Counted from the first letter of the stretch, positions 9,845-17,831 are shown. The stretch: 64,000 bases of DNA from a bacterium (GCA_020849855.1 JADZFO010000052.1:12823-76822), one strand, 5' to 3'. Translations and numbers: made by a program. Notes: generated by a model from the letters alone, not told the origin.

Positions 9845-10681
9845 GTGAGCCCCGCAGCGCGCAGCTTCTACAACCGGCACTTCCTGCTGTCCGTGCTGCT
9901 GCCGGCCTACATCATGGCGCTGCTGTCCTATGGCTCGGCCTGGCTGCTGCTCTCGGCAATGGGTGGCGGGCCGGCCTTCATCGGCGTGTTTGTCATGCTC
10001 GGCCTCAGCCGCATCCTGGCCTGGCTGGGCTTTCTGGCCAGCGGCGTGCCGGCGGCGCAGGTCCCGCCTACTGCGGCTCAGCGCGAGCGCCTGCTTGCCC
10101 TGCTTGAGCCCGATGGCCCCGGCGGGGCTGATCCCGAGCACCCCGACCCGCAGTTCGCCGGGCCGCTCCCGGTGAGCCTGCTGGAGCTTGGCGTGGTGCC
10201 TTACCTCGCCAGTGGCGGCCTGTATCAGGGACAGCTCTGGATCAGCACGCATAGCCTGGAGAACAGCGACGACGAGACTCTGCGCTGCATGCTGGCCCAC
10301 GAAGGCGCGCACGCGGCGCAGGGCCTGCGGGGCTGCCCCGGCGGATGCATCGGCGCGACTTCCTGGGCCGACCTGAGCTGGCTCATCGCCTGGCCCATCG
10401 CCTGGTATGCCCAGAGCGCCGGCCAGCCCCTGCTGCTCCTGCTGGCTGCCTTGATCCATGTCTCGCTGTGGCTGCATCTGGGCCAGCTGCAGCGCCAGCG
10501 CAGCGAGCGCAGCGCGGATCTGGCGGCTGCGCAGCGTTTCGGCCGCGAGCTCTATGCCCGCGCGCTGCTGCGGCACTTGCAGCAGTTCGACACAAAGGGA
10601 AGTCCGCTGCGCCGGGCCCGCCTGCGCGGCATGGGTTTCAGCCCGGAAGAGATTCAGCGCCTGCTTGATGCCGAGGCCTGA
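9845..10681 (+). CDS. M48-type membrane metalloprotease
   Basis: 278 residues. Two membrane segments near the N-terminus (about 13-68) and two more in the middle flank a zinc-binding HEGAH (HExxH) motif at about residue 153. A later ERSADLAA can supply the third, glutamate ligand with the following Asp, as in M48 (Ste24/HtpX) peptidases. The protein would act at the inner membrane on misfolded or signal-type substrates; the substrate here is unknown. The GTG start is set by the TAAGCT box six bases upstream. The gene lies 9 bases after the HEAT-repeat gene. The HEAT partner could be coincidental; no dedicated partner is evident. Confidence 0.8.
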   Translation: MSPAARSFYNRHFLLSVLLPAYIMALLSYGSAWLLLSAMGGGPAFIGVFVMLGLSRILAWLGFLASGVPAAQVPPTAAQRERLLALLEPDGPGGADPEHPDPQFAGPLPVSLLELGVVPYLASGGLYQGQLWISTHSLENSDDETLRCMLAHEGAHAAQGLRGCPGGCIGATSWADLSWLIAWPIAWYAQSAGQPLLLLLAALIHVSLWLHLGQLQRQRSERSADLAAAQRFGRELYARALLRHLQQFDTKGSPLRRARLRGMGFSPEEIQRLLDAEA

Positions 10682-10720
10682 TACGCGCATGTTCAAGAAA
10701 GGCGCTGCTAGCCCCTGTCT

Positions 10721-10757
10721 GAGGCAAAAAAGAAGGCCGGGTCAGCGACCCGGCCTT
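10721..10757 (-). terminator. Rho-independent terminator of the 10783-11082 gene
   Basis: A perfect 11-bp stem (10733-10743 with 10747-10757, loop of 3) is followed on the minus strand by CTTCTTTTTTGCC. It sits just past the stop of the minus-strand gene and may also stop transcripts coming from the protease gene. The tail matches the terminator at 63331-63361. Confidence 0.85.
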
Positions 10758-10782
10758 TCCTTCCATCTCAAAGCCAGCGCCC

Positions 10783-11082
10783 TCAGGCGCTGGGAACACG
10801 GGCTCCGGCGCGGCTGCGCAGCCGCGCGGCGACGCCGTCCAGCACCTTCTGCGGGTTCTCCCCGGCAGTCGAAAGGATCTGCATCAGCTCGACCTCACGG
10901 TTGAAGCGGACCCGGCCATCGCCAAAGATCAGCCCGTCACCGCGCAGCACGAAGCCCGGCTGGGCCTCCGTGCCGTAGATCGCCAGCTCGAAGTTGAAAA
11001 TCTGGGCCGCCGTGCCAGCGTTTTCAAACTGACAGTCGGTGATATCCCAGCCACCTGTGTTCCTTGTTGTCGTCAATCCCAT
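10783..11082 (-). CDS. Small protein of unknown function
   Basis: 99 residues from the ATG at 11082, which has an AGGAGG site 8 bases upstream. The protein starts MGLTTTRNTGGWDITDC and is mostly predicted beta (FNFELAIYG, GFVLRGDGLIFGDGRV), with a C-terminal helix rich in Ala and Arg. No signal peptide or membrane segment is seen. I do not recognise a family. It is monocistronic between its own ribosome site and a strong terminator, and such compact genes are usually real. The sequence upstream to 11399 is gene-free, so its promoter must lie there, but no clear -35/-10 pair stands out. Confidence 0.7.
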   Translation of the reverse strand: MGLTTTRNTGGWDITDCQFENAGTAAQIFNFELAIYGTEAQPGFVLRGDGLIFGDGRVRFNREVELMQILSTAGENPQKVLDGVAARLRSRAGARVPSA

Positions 11083-11399
11083 CTCTCTTGCCTCCTGGCG
11101 AGGGCACCCTCCCTCTCCCAACGGCCTTCTAGACGCTGGCCCCGGGAGCATGTTCGACTGCAAAACTCGCTCGATCTCGTGATCTTCAGCTTGCAGGCCC
11201 GGGCAAATGAGCCGCAGGCCTGATGGCTATTAGATGTCCGCAGGATAGCCTGAGTTCCGGCAGGCGGCGAAAAACTGAGTGTGAATTTGAGGCAAAGATG
11301 GACTGGCATAAAGTTTGCACACAGGGGCAAGCAATGACAGCGCGCGCAAGCCGTGGCACCCTGCGGGCGCTGTTTCAATGCTGAGGAACTGTGCTTGGC
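11083..11399. other. Gene-free stretch, 317 bases
   Basis: No convincing reading frame. It holds the ribosome site of the 10783-11082 gene and, on the plus strand at 11304-11319, a sequence with the spacing of a sigma-54 promoter (TGGCAT-N5-TTGCA, GG and GC ten bases apart) that faces no plus-strand gene nearby. Confidence 0.5.
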
Positions 11400-12341
11400 T
11401 TAGCTGTCCAGCGAGCCGGGGTTGATGTCGACATAGACCAGCCCCACCGACTTGATAACCAGGTCGAGGGCAGTGTCGAAGGGCACATCAACGAAGTTGA
11501 AGCTCAGGTCGCCAGCGCCTTCCGTCAGGCCGACAGGGCCGAAATCGCCGCCGCTGCGGAAGCCGGAGCCGCCGCCGTTACCATCGCCACCGGCCTGCAC
11601 TCCGCCACCGGGCGGACGGCGGGTGCCGGTGGGCTCCTGCTGCCAGTAGGGGTCGAGCATGATGTCGACGTCGCCAATACGGCTGAGCAGCCAGAGCACC
11701 TCGCGGAAGTCAACGTTGTTCGCCCGCAGAGTTACCAGCGCATCGCTGTACTTGTAAGGGGCGAACTTGGGCAGCTCATAGCTGCCGGGGTCATCGCGGC
11801 GGCCAAGGCTGCCGGCAGGCGGTGCGCCGCTGTAGTTCGGGCCCAGTTTGTCGTCCCCGGCCTGCGGGAAGGAAAAGGCCGCGATCACCTGCGGGGTGTT
11901 CGGGCGCAGCTCGGTGCCGGGCATGGAATTGGTCACGGTGTACTGCGGGCTGCGGCTGAAGCTGAGGGTCAGCCTGGTGCCGCCATCGACGGGCTCCCAG
12001 CTTAGCTCGCTGATGCCGGGGCGCACGCCGCTGGCGCGGGGCACACTGCTGCGGCCGGCCGCGGCGGGCTCGCCGTCAATGATCAGGGTGGCGGTGCGGC
12101 CCTCGACGGAAAAATCGCGCAGGGCGCTGCCTTCAAACTCAATCGACTCAATGCCGGCACTGCGCGTCAGGTTGAAGTACTGGTTACTCAGCAGCACGCC
12201 TTCACTGGGGCCATCCGCGCTGCCGCTTTCGCGCGCCGGTCCGCCGGGCTGGTAGGCCAGCGCGGGCGCGGCCAGACTGAGGCTGAGCGCAGTTGCTGCT
12301 GCAAAGGCCAGGGCGCTTCCCGTTACAAGCTTGAGTCTCAT
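11400..12341 (-). CDS. Exported AMIN plus secretin-N-domain protein
   Basis: 313 residues from the ATG at 12341 (GAGGTGGA site upstream), with a clear signal peptide MRLKLVTGSALAFAAATA and cleavage after ALA. Residues of about 55-165 look like an AMIN domain (short beta strands, ending RLTLSFSRSPQYTV). The C-terminal part has the fold pattern of a secretin N0/STN domain: VTLRANNVDFREVLWLLSRI, then LSFNFVDVPFDTALDLVIKS, with a Gly-rich insert between them. PilQ-type secretins have the same order, but here the protein stops right after the N0 part and has no pore-forming secretin domain. It may be a periplasmic partner that binds peptidoglycan and a secretion or pilus machine. It follows the 12428-13642 gene by 86 bases. 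Confidence 0.65.
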   Translation of the reverse strand: MRLKLVTGSALAFAAATALSLSLAAPALAYQPGGPARESGSADGPSEGVLLSNQYFNLTRSAGIESIEFEGSALRDFSVEGRTATLIIDGEPAAAGRSSVPRASGVRPGISELSWEPVDGGTRLTLSFSRSPQYTVTNSMPGTELRPNTPQVIAAFSFPQAGDDKLGPNYSGAPPAGSLGRRDDPGSYELPKFAPYKYSDALVTLRANNVDFREVLWLLSRIGDVDIMLDPYWQQEPTGTRRPPGGGVQAGGDGNGGGSGFRSGGDFGPVGLTEGAGDLSFNFVDVPFDTALDLVIKSVGLVYVDINPGSLDS

Positions 12342-12427
12342 CGTCCACCTCTGCCGCCAAGCGGCACTAGAGCATAACAGCCACGCGGGCCGGCGGCAAG
12401 CGCGGCCCCCAGCCCTGGGCGGCCTGC

Positions 12428-13642
12428 TCAGTCCATCCATAACTCAACCCGGCGGATCAGCCAGCTTTTGCCCGCCTGAGCGGGTGCGCGCAGGCGCAGC
12501 TGGTTTACACCAGGCCGCAGGTAATGACTCACCGCAAGCCCTGCAGGTTGCGCCAGCGAGTCAAAAGCCGGGGCAAAATCCATCTGGCTCGTGCTCCAGC
12601 CGTTGACTTCAATCTGCAGCTCGCCTTCCGCCGGCTGGCTGTTTGCAGAGCTGAGCTCCTCGCTGAAGTCCAGCCGCAGCTCGGCGCGGCCGCCCTCGCG
12701 GTCCGGGGGAATGGCGAATGAGATGAGCAGCTCATCGCCCCAGCTCAGGGGCCAGGCATAGGCGCTGTAGTCCCGCGGGTCCGGAGTAACCGCACCGTCA
12801 TAGCTCAGCACGCAGTCCTTCAGCACGGGCTGGCCGCCGGAATCCAGGCGGGCATAAAGCAGGGGCCAGGCGCGGGGCTCAAAGCCCAGCGGGGGGGACT
12901 CCAAAAGCGAGAGCGGGTTCTGCCAGGGCGGGCTGAGGGCACCAGGCGCGGCGCGCAGGATCCAGCTCTGTCCGATGACACCGGGGACGGCCGGGCTGAG
13001 GGCCAGCGGACGCTCAAGCAGCGTGGCCAGAACCTCAAGATCCGGCTGCTGATCCCAGAGCAGGGCGCGGATCAAACCCTGGCGCTCGCTGGCCGGCAGC
13101 TCCAGTTCGGCGAAAAGCCGGCCGCTGCGCGGCAGTGGCAGGCCGCGGCGGATCAGGTAGGCATGGCCGTCGGCGCTGTAGTAGATCAGCGAGAGCTGCG
13201 TGGAAGCGTTGCCGCGCAGACCCAGCGCGCAGAGGTTGTGCCCGCGCGTGAAGCTGCTCTCCTGGTAGCTGATCTGCAGCAGGGCGCGGGGATCCAGATT
13301 AGGCAGGAAGCGGCTCCAGGAGGCAGCTGAGACCTGCGCCAGGGCAGCCGCGTCAGGGAACAGGTCCCAGGCGGCGCGTTCGTAGTAGTGGCCACTGCGC
13401 AGAGCCGGCTCCGCAGCCTGAGCAGGCCGCAGGGCGCAGGCGGCAAAAAGCAGCGCGGCAAGCATGACCAAGGCCGGCAGCACGCGGATACAGCGCTGGC
13501 GGCAAGTCAGCAGCAGCGGAGCAGCTGGTATGTGCCGGCGCGGATAAAGGCACAAGCAGGCGCCAAGCAGTTTCACTAGATTTCTGACGTGTGCGGAAGG
13601 CCGCATGTTTCGGCCGGCATCGAGGCGGCAGGCCCTGCTCAC
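12428..13642 (-). CDS. Exported protein of unknown function
   Basis: 404 residues from a GTG at 13642 that overlaps the tadA stop codon (GTGA) and has an AGGGGG site 7 bases upstream, which suggests translational coupling. An ATG at 13606 is an alternative. The hydrophobic stretch (about 54-72, VLPALVMLAALLFAACAL) is followed by AQA, a likely signal-peptidase site, so the leader is unusually long. The mature part carries no motif I know; the C-terminal third is beta-rich with a carbohydrate-binding-like look (AELRLDFSEEL, INQ-type loops, SHYLRPGVNQLRLRAP). Function unknown. Confidence 0.65.
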   Translation of the reverse strand: MSRACRLDAGRNMRPSAHVRNLVKLLGACLCLYPRRHIPAAPLLLTCRQRCIRVLPALVMLAALLFAACALRPAQAAEPALRSGHYYERAAWDLFPDAAALAQVSAASWSRFLPNLDPRALLQISYQESSFTRGHNLCALGLRGNASTQLSLIYYSADGHAYLIRRGLPLPRSGRLFAELELPASERQGLIRALLWDQQPDLEVLATLLERPLALSPAVPGVIGQSWILRAAPGALSPPWQNPLSLLESPPLGFEPRAWPLLYARLDSGGQPVLKDCVLSYDGAVTPDPRDYSAYAWPLSWGDELLISFAIPPDREGGRAELRLDFSEELSSANSQPAEGELQIEVNGWSTSQMDFAPAFDSLAQPAGLAVSHYLRPGVNQLRLRAPAQAGKSWLIRRVELWMD

Positions 13643-14175
13643 TGCGTGGCCCCCTGTGGCCGTCCCCCGGCGCGCAGGGTGCTGAAGAAGGAGCCCATGA
13701 TCTCTGCGGCCTCGACCGCCAGCACTCCGCCTTCAAAACTGATGCGGCGCATCGATTCGTGCTCCGCCAGCGCATAGCGGCTGCCCAGGGCGCCGAACTT
13801 CGGCTCGGTCGCGCCATAGACCACCCTGCTGATGCGGGCCTGCTGGATGGCACCGAGGCACATCAGACAAGGCTCCAGGGTGACATAAACCGTGGCGCCC
13901 TCGATCCGGTAGTCGCCAAGCAGGGCACCGGCAGCCTCCAGGGCCACCAGCTCGGCATGCGCCGTGATGCGCTTGTCGGCTCGAGTGGCATTGGCACCCC
14001 GGGCCAGAAGAAAAACGCCGGGGAAAGGCTGCTCAACACCCGCGGGGTCCAGTCCGGCAGCGTCAAGGCAGGACAGTGGAGCGGCAAGGACAGCGCCAAC
14101 AGGGACTTCACCTCGCGTCAGGGCAGCCCGGGCCTCGTCCAGAGCCATGCGCATCAGATCGAGATCATGTTCCAT
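13639..14175 (-). CDS. tadA: tRNA-adenosine deaminase TadA
   Basis: 178 residues from the ATG at 14175 (MEHDLDLMRMALDEARAAL); the frame extends upstream to 14283 but the extension is unlike the family. TadA converts the wobble adenosine of tRNA-Arg(ACG) to inosine. The zinc site is complete: HAE (with the catalytic Glu) at about residue 87 and PCLMC about 30 residues later. The GEVPVGAVL motif is present. An insert of roughly 20 residues between GAVL and the RGAN strand (APLSCLDAAGLDPAGVEQPF region) makes it longer than usual family members. It is transcribed divergently from the zinc-finger gene at 14349. Confidence 0.88.
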   Translation of the reverse strand: MEHDLDLMRMALDEARAALTRGEVPVGAVLAAPLSCLDAAGLDPAGVEQPFPGVFLLARGANATRADKRITAHAELVALEAAGALLGDYRIEGATVYVTLEPCLMCLGAIQQARISRVVYGATEPKFGALGSRYALAEHESMRRISFEGGVLAVEAAEIMGSFFSTLRAGGRPQGATQ

Positions 14176-14348
14176 GCTGTGCCGCTGCTTCCATGCTTTG
14201 CTGCTGCGCTGCGGATATGAATGCTTCGGCCTGCTGCATGAGCAGCAGTCCGGCTTGGCGGTATGGGCCGCATTTACCGCCATCAAGCGCTACATTTGGA
14301 TTATAGGCGGGGAAAGGGGCGCTGCTTCAATGTAAAATTGTTCCGGGC

Positions 14349-14756
14349 ATGGCGTCCAGTTTCACCAAGTGCATGAGCTGCGGCAAGATCTTTGCCGCTG
14401 CTGACAGCGAGCGCAATTGCCCGGCCTGCCGCGGTGAGGCCGGTGAGCCGTCGCTGCGCGAACAGCTGCGCATGGTCAAGTCCTACATCCGCGACATGAT
14501 GTCGCGGGGCGAGTTCATCACTATTGCCGAAGCTGCGCGCGGCAGTGAGGTGGCTGAGAGCCGGGTCTGGGAGTTCATCCAGGCCGGCGAGATCGACCTG
14601 ACGCCTTTTAACGATCCGCAGGTGCGCAACTTCCTGGTCAACAAGCGCCGCGAACAGGAAAAGCTGCGCCGCGACGACAGCCCCAAGACGCCGGAACCCG
14701 CACCGGAAAAGCCCAGCGGTTTCCACGGCGCCGACAAGGACAAGGGTGAGCGCTAA
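14349..14756 (+). CDS. YvyF/TIGR03826-like zinc-finger protein
   Basis: 135 residues. The N-terminus has a rubredoxin-like knuckle pair (CMSCGKIF and CPACRGE, about residues 9 and 25). A helical DNA-binding-like part follows (SLREQLRMVKSYIRDMM, then FITIAEAARGSEVAESRVWEFIQAGEIDL), and the C-terminus is Pro- and Lys-rich. The combination recalls the flagellar-operon proteins of the YvyF/TIGR03826 family, small MerR-like helices behind a zinc knuckle, but the flagellar link cannot be tested here. A TAAAAT box lies 10 bases upstream of the ATG. Its end overlaps the start of the YqeG-like gene by 11 bases, so the two are co-translated. Confidence 0.65.
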   Translation: MASSFTKCMSCGKIFAAADSERNCPACRGEAGEPSLREQLRMVKSYIRDMMSRGEFITIAEAARGSEVAESRVWEFIQAGEIDLTPFNDPQVRNFLVNKRREQEKLRRDDSPKTPEPAPEKPSGFHGADKDKGER

Positions 14757-15303
14757 GGCGCCCCTGCGGCCAGACCTCAGCCACAAGTCACGCGGCGCCC
14801 GGCCAGACTTCTGCTTCAGCCGCGCTGTGGACATCAGCCTTGACTTTGTGCGCGCGCTGCGCGTGAAGGCGGTGGTCATCGACATCGATAACACCATCAC
14901 GCGCTGGGAGTCCAAGCAGGTGGGAGAGGCTGAGCTGAGCTGGATGGCCGCCATGCGCCAGGACGGCCTGCAGCTGCGCTATCTCTCCAACGGCCTGGCG
15001 CACAAGGTGGCCGCCGTGGTGGACAGTACCGGCATCGCGCACGCCGATACCCACTGGCCCAAGCCTCTGCTGCCGGCCTTCCGCGACAGCCTGCGCGAGC
15101 TGCGCCTTGATGGCCGCGAGGTGCTGATGGTGGGTGACAGTGTGATGACGGACATCGTCACAGCCAACAAGCTGGGCATGTGGACCGCGCTGGTGGAACC
15201 GATGGGCAAAATCGACTTTGCCGGGACAAAGCTCTACCGCCTGCTGGAGCAGAAGCTGAAGCTGCGCCGGCCGCTGCTGGCAGGCAATGAGTTTCGGGAT
15301 TAA
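14746..15303 (+). CDS. YqeG-family HAD phosphatase
   Basis: 185 residues, GTG start at 14746 inside the end of the upstream gene. HAD superfamily IIIA motifs are all there: motif I IDIDNTIT with the nucleophile Asp, motif II in LRYLSNG, a Lys in THWPKPL and motif III/IV VLMVGDSVMTDI. The C-terminal TALVEPMGKIDFAGTKLYRLLE matches the YqeG family (phosphatidylglycerophosphatase-like in plants and cyanobacteria, GTP-linked in Bacillus), so a PGP phosphatase role in phosphatidylglycerol synthesis is plausible. It is cytoplasmic with no membrane segment. Confidence 0.8.
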   Translation: MSAKAPLRPDLSHKSRGARPDFCFSRAVDISLDFVRALRVKAVVIDIDNTITRWESKQVGEAELSWMAAMRQDGLQLRYLSNGLAHKVAAVVDSTGIAHADTHWPKPLLPAFRDSLRELRLDGREVLMVGDSVMTDIVTANKLGMWTALVEPMGKIDFAGTKLYRLLEQKLKLRRPLLAGNEFRD

Positions 15304-15323
15304 GCAGGCCTGAGCGCCGACAG

Positions 15324-16460
15324 TTAATTGCCGGCGTCTTCCAGAATTTCGTCGCGGCGCTGAGTCTGGCGCAGCAGCTTGAGCACCTTGTCGCGGTCGC
15401 TGGACAGGCTGCCGGCCACACGCATCAGGGTCTCGCGCTTCAGATCACCAAAGATCGCAATGGTCCAGCCGTCCTTCTCCACGGCGACGAAGCCGCCGTT
15501 GCCGGGCGTATCGGCCAGCTTGCCCAGGCTGTCCCGGGAGTCCAGGGCGAGGGTCTGGAAGATAGAGATCAGCTCACCGGTGGGGCCATAGGCCTCAAGG
15601 TGGTAGATCTCCGCGTCGCTCTGGCCGCTGTCGGAGCTGGACTTGCGCAGCTGACAGCCCAGGCTGTAGATCGCCTCAACCTCGTAGCCCTTGGGCAGCC
15701 AGATCGGGAAGAGCGGCAGGGGCTGGGCCGCGGCGGGCATGGCCGCGCCGGCCTTCAGCGCACCGGAGCTCTCCATCCGCGCCGCGTTGCCGGGAGCGCG
15801 CACACGCTGCTGCTGCGGCTGTCCGTCGAAGGACGACAGGTCGAAGTCGCTGTCGGGCAGCTTGGCGGCAATCTGCTTCTCCGAGACGAAGCTGATGCTC
15901 TCCATCTGGAAATAGACCTGTCGCGAACCGTCGCTGTCCGTCACCAGCAGATACAGCGGGAAGTAGTTCTGCCGGTCCACGCCCACGGTGATCGTATAGT
16001 TGCGTCCCTTCACCGGGTCGCGGCGCAGGATATACACCCGCCGCTCGCCGACCTGGCCGTCCAGCACGGCTGTATCCGTGGTCTGGGACAGGTCGCGCAG
16101 GAACTTGACTGTCAGAGCGTCATTGACGGCGAACTGCCGCACCGGCATCGCCATGTAGTTGCCCCGGTAAACCCTCACTAGCTCGTCGGCATTCTCAACA
16201 AAGTACTCGTCGGCACGCTTGCCGTCACCGCTGAGCGGCTGCACCCGGTACAGGTCGGGCGCCAGGTGCTTGATCTCGATCAGGCGCTCATCTCCGCCAT
16301 CGAGGCTGGAGAGGAAGCGCATCGTCGCCACATAGGATGTGCTGCGCAGGGCCTTGATGGACTCATTCACCAGCTCGCTGCTGTGCGGTAGCTTCCCCGC
16401 ATACGCTACGCGTGTGGCACACAGGCCGATAACCCCCAGCAGCAGCAGCAAACGGCGCAT
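15324..16460 (-). CDS. RseB/MucB-like regulator of an ECF sigma factor
   Basis: 378 residues with a signal peptide (LLLLLGVIGLCATRVAYA). The N-terminal part (about 28-210) follows the LolA/LppX-like sheet pattern of MucB/RseB: SELVNESIKALRSTSYVATM, then a long set of strands such as RVYILRRDPVKGRNYTITV and PLYLLVTDSDG. The C-terminal part (about 255-370; FPIWLPKGYEVEAIYSL, ending in a helix) corresponds to the small second domain. RseB binds RseA in the periplasm and protects it from cleavage, sensing envelope stress. Here it is the third gene of a sigma, anti-sigma, RseB-like operon, 4 bases behind the anti-sigma gene. Confidence 0.75.
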   Translation of the reverse strand: MRRLLLLLGVIGLCATRVAYAGKLPHSSELVNESIKALRSTSYVATMRFLSSLDGGDERLIEIKHLAPDLYRVQPLSGDGKRADEYFVENADELVRVYRGNYMAMPVRQFAVNDALTVKFLRDLSQTTDTAVLDGQVGERRVYILRRDPVKGRNYTITVGVDRQNYFPLYLLVTDSDGSRQVYFQMESISFVSEKQIAAKLPDSDFDLSSFDGQPQQQRVRAPGNAARMESSGALKAGAAMPAAAQPLPLFPIWLPKGYEVEAIYSLGCQLRKSSSDSGQSDAEIYHLEAYGPTGELISIFQTLALDSRDSLGKLADTPGNGGFVAVEKDGWTIAIFGDLKRETLMRVAGSLSSDRDKVLKLLRQTQRRDEILEDAGN

Positions 16461-16464
16461 GGCC

Positions 16465-17166
16465 TTAGTTTGAGTCCCCCGCCATCACAGTGTGCTGACG
16501 ATAGTCATCGGAGGCGGGACTGTCGGCAAAGACGGTTCCGTCGCTCTCAGAAATCAGGGCCAGGGCCATTGGCATGTCAGGGCTGACCATGTGGCCTGTG
16601 GCGAGCATCGCCTTGCGGTAGCTGTGGGCGTCGTTGGCCAGCTGCAGGAAGTCCGCCAGGCCCGGGTCGATCTGGTCCTCGGGCAGCGCCAGGTCGGGCT
16701 GCTGCAGGGACATAAAGAGCGAATCAGGGCTGCTGAACTGCTCGTCGGTGGAGGCGAAGACGCCCCGCGCCGGCATGCGGTCCTCGCGGGCGAACATCGG
16801 CGCGGCCGTCCGGGCGGCGGGCGCCAGGTGATTGGCGACGTAGACGCCGGTGGTGATGCCGGTGGCGAAAAGCGCCGCGGCACCGCCGGCCAGGCGCAGG
16901 ACAGGCAGACGGAATCCGCTGCGTACCTTGCGCTCGATGCTGATGCGGCCCAGCACCCGCGTGCTCATGAAATCAGGTGCCGCCGTGTCCTCAACCTTGC
17001 TCAGCGCGATCTTGACCGCCCGCTGGGCCTCATACTCGGCCTTCAGCTCCGGGTCGCTGGTGATCATTGCCGCAAGCTGCTCCGCACGCGCGCTGTCCCG
17101 GACTTCACCGTCCAGCAGCGCCGCCAGCTCCTCCGGCGTGATCCTGTTGTTACCCCTCACAGACAT
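16465..17166 (-). CDS. RseA-like membrane anti-sigma factor
   Basis: 233 residues. The N-terminal cytoplasmic part (ITPEELAALLDGEVRDS, then AEQLAAMITSDPELKAEYE) fits an RseA/ZAS-like sigma-binding helical bundle; no CxxC zinc motif is present. One membrane segment lies at about 86-107 (LPVLRLAGGAAALFATGITTG), followed by a periplasmic tail. Such proteins hold the ECF sigma factor inactive until proteolysis of the membrane segment releases it. The start ATG is 3 bases after the sigma stop and the stop is 4 bases before the RseB-like gene, so the three are one operon. Confidence 0.75.
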   Translation of the reverse strand: MSVRGNNRITPEELAALLDGEVRDSARAEQLAAMITSDPELKAEYEAQRAVKIALSKVEDTAAPDFMSTRVLGRISIERKVRSGFRLPVLRLAGGAAALFATGITTGVYVANHLAPAARTAAPMFAREDRMPARGVFASTDEQFSSPDSLFMSLQQPDLALPEDQIDPGLADFLQLANDAHSYRKAMLATGHMVSPDMPMALALISESDGTVFADSPASDDYRQHTVMAGDSN

Positions 17167-17169
17167 ATC

Positions 17170-17793
17170 TTAAGCCTCTCCTCCAAAAACGATCGACGGA
17201 TCCAGGAATTCCCGAAGTTTCTTGCGGGCATAGAAGATCCGGCTCTGGACGGTGCCAAACGGGATGTTCAGCACCTCGGCGATCTCCTGGTAGCTTAGGC
17301 CCTGCAGGTCGCACATCACCAGAATATTACGCTGGTCCGGCTTGAGTTGTTCCAGCGCCGTCCGGATGTGCTTGCTGCGCACGCTTTCCAGGGTGCCCTG
17401 CTCCGGGCTGTGGCCATCCACATAACTCTCGCGGACCTGGTCGTCCACGTCCTGCTGGGGCAGGCGCTTCTTGCGCAGGTAGTCCAGCGTGTTGTTATTG
17501 GCGATACGGAAGAGCCAGCTCTTGAAACGGGCGGGCTCCTTCAGCTTGGACAGGTTGAAGAAGGCCTTCACGAAAGCCTCCTGCGTAATGTCCTCAGCCA
17601 GCTCCTGGTTGTTAACCATCGAACGCACGAAATTGAAGAGGCGCGCCTGGTAGGCCTGAACCAGCCTGCCATAGGCCTTTTCGTCGCCGGTAGCCGCCCG
17701 TCGTACGAGCAGCTCCTCTTCCATCTCGGCGCTCAGCTCGCGGCTGTCGCTCTGGGTGGCCAAAGTTCTTCCCCGGAACAGTGTCATCTCCAT
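17170..17793 (-). CDS. ECF RNA polymerase sigma factor (RpoE-like)
   Basis: 207 residues from the ATG at 17793 (AGGCAGGA site upstream); a TTG at 17829 would add 12 residues. Region 2 is clear (AYGRLVQAYQARLFNFVRS, then EDITQEAFVKAFFNLSK and FKSWLFRIANNNTLDYLRK), and region 4 carries the helix-turn-helix (LQGLSYQEIAEVLNIPFGT VQSRIFYARKKLR). It would direct polymerase to envelope-stress genes under control of the two downstream proteins. A TATACT box at 17832-17837 gives a leader of about 30 bases. It is the only part of this stretch with a familiar sigma-E layout outside Proteobacteria-like surroundings. Confidence 0.9.
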   Translation of the reverse strand: MEMTLFRGRTLATQSDSRELSAEMEEELLVRRAATGDEKAYGRLVQAYQARLFNFVRSMVNNQELAEDITQEAFVKAFFNLSKLKEPARFKSWLFRIANNNTLDYLRKKRLPQQDVDDQVRESYVDGHSPEQGTLESVRSKHIRTALEQLKPDQRNILVMCDLQGLSYQEIAEVLNIPFGTVQSRIFYARKKLREFLDPSIVFGGEA

Positions 17794-17831
17794 GTCCTGC
17801 CTGACGCGAGGGGCCCCGCCGGCGTTCAAGA

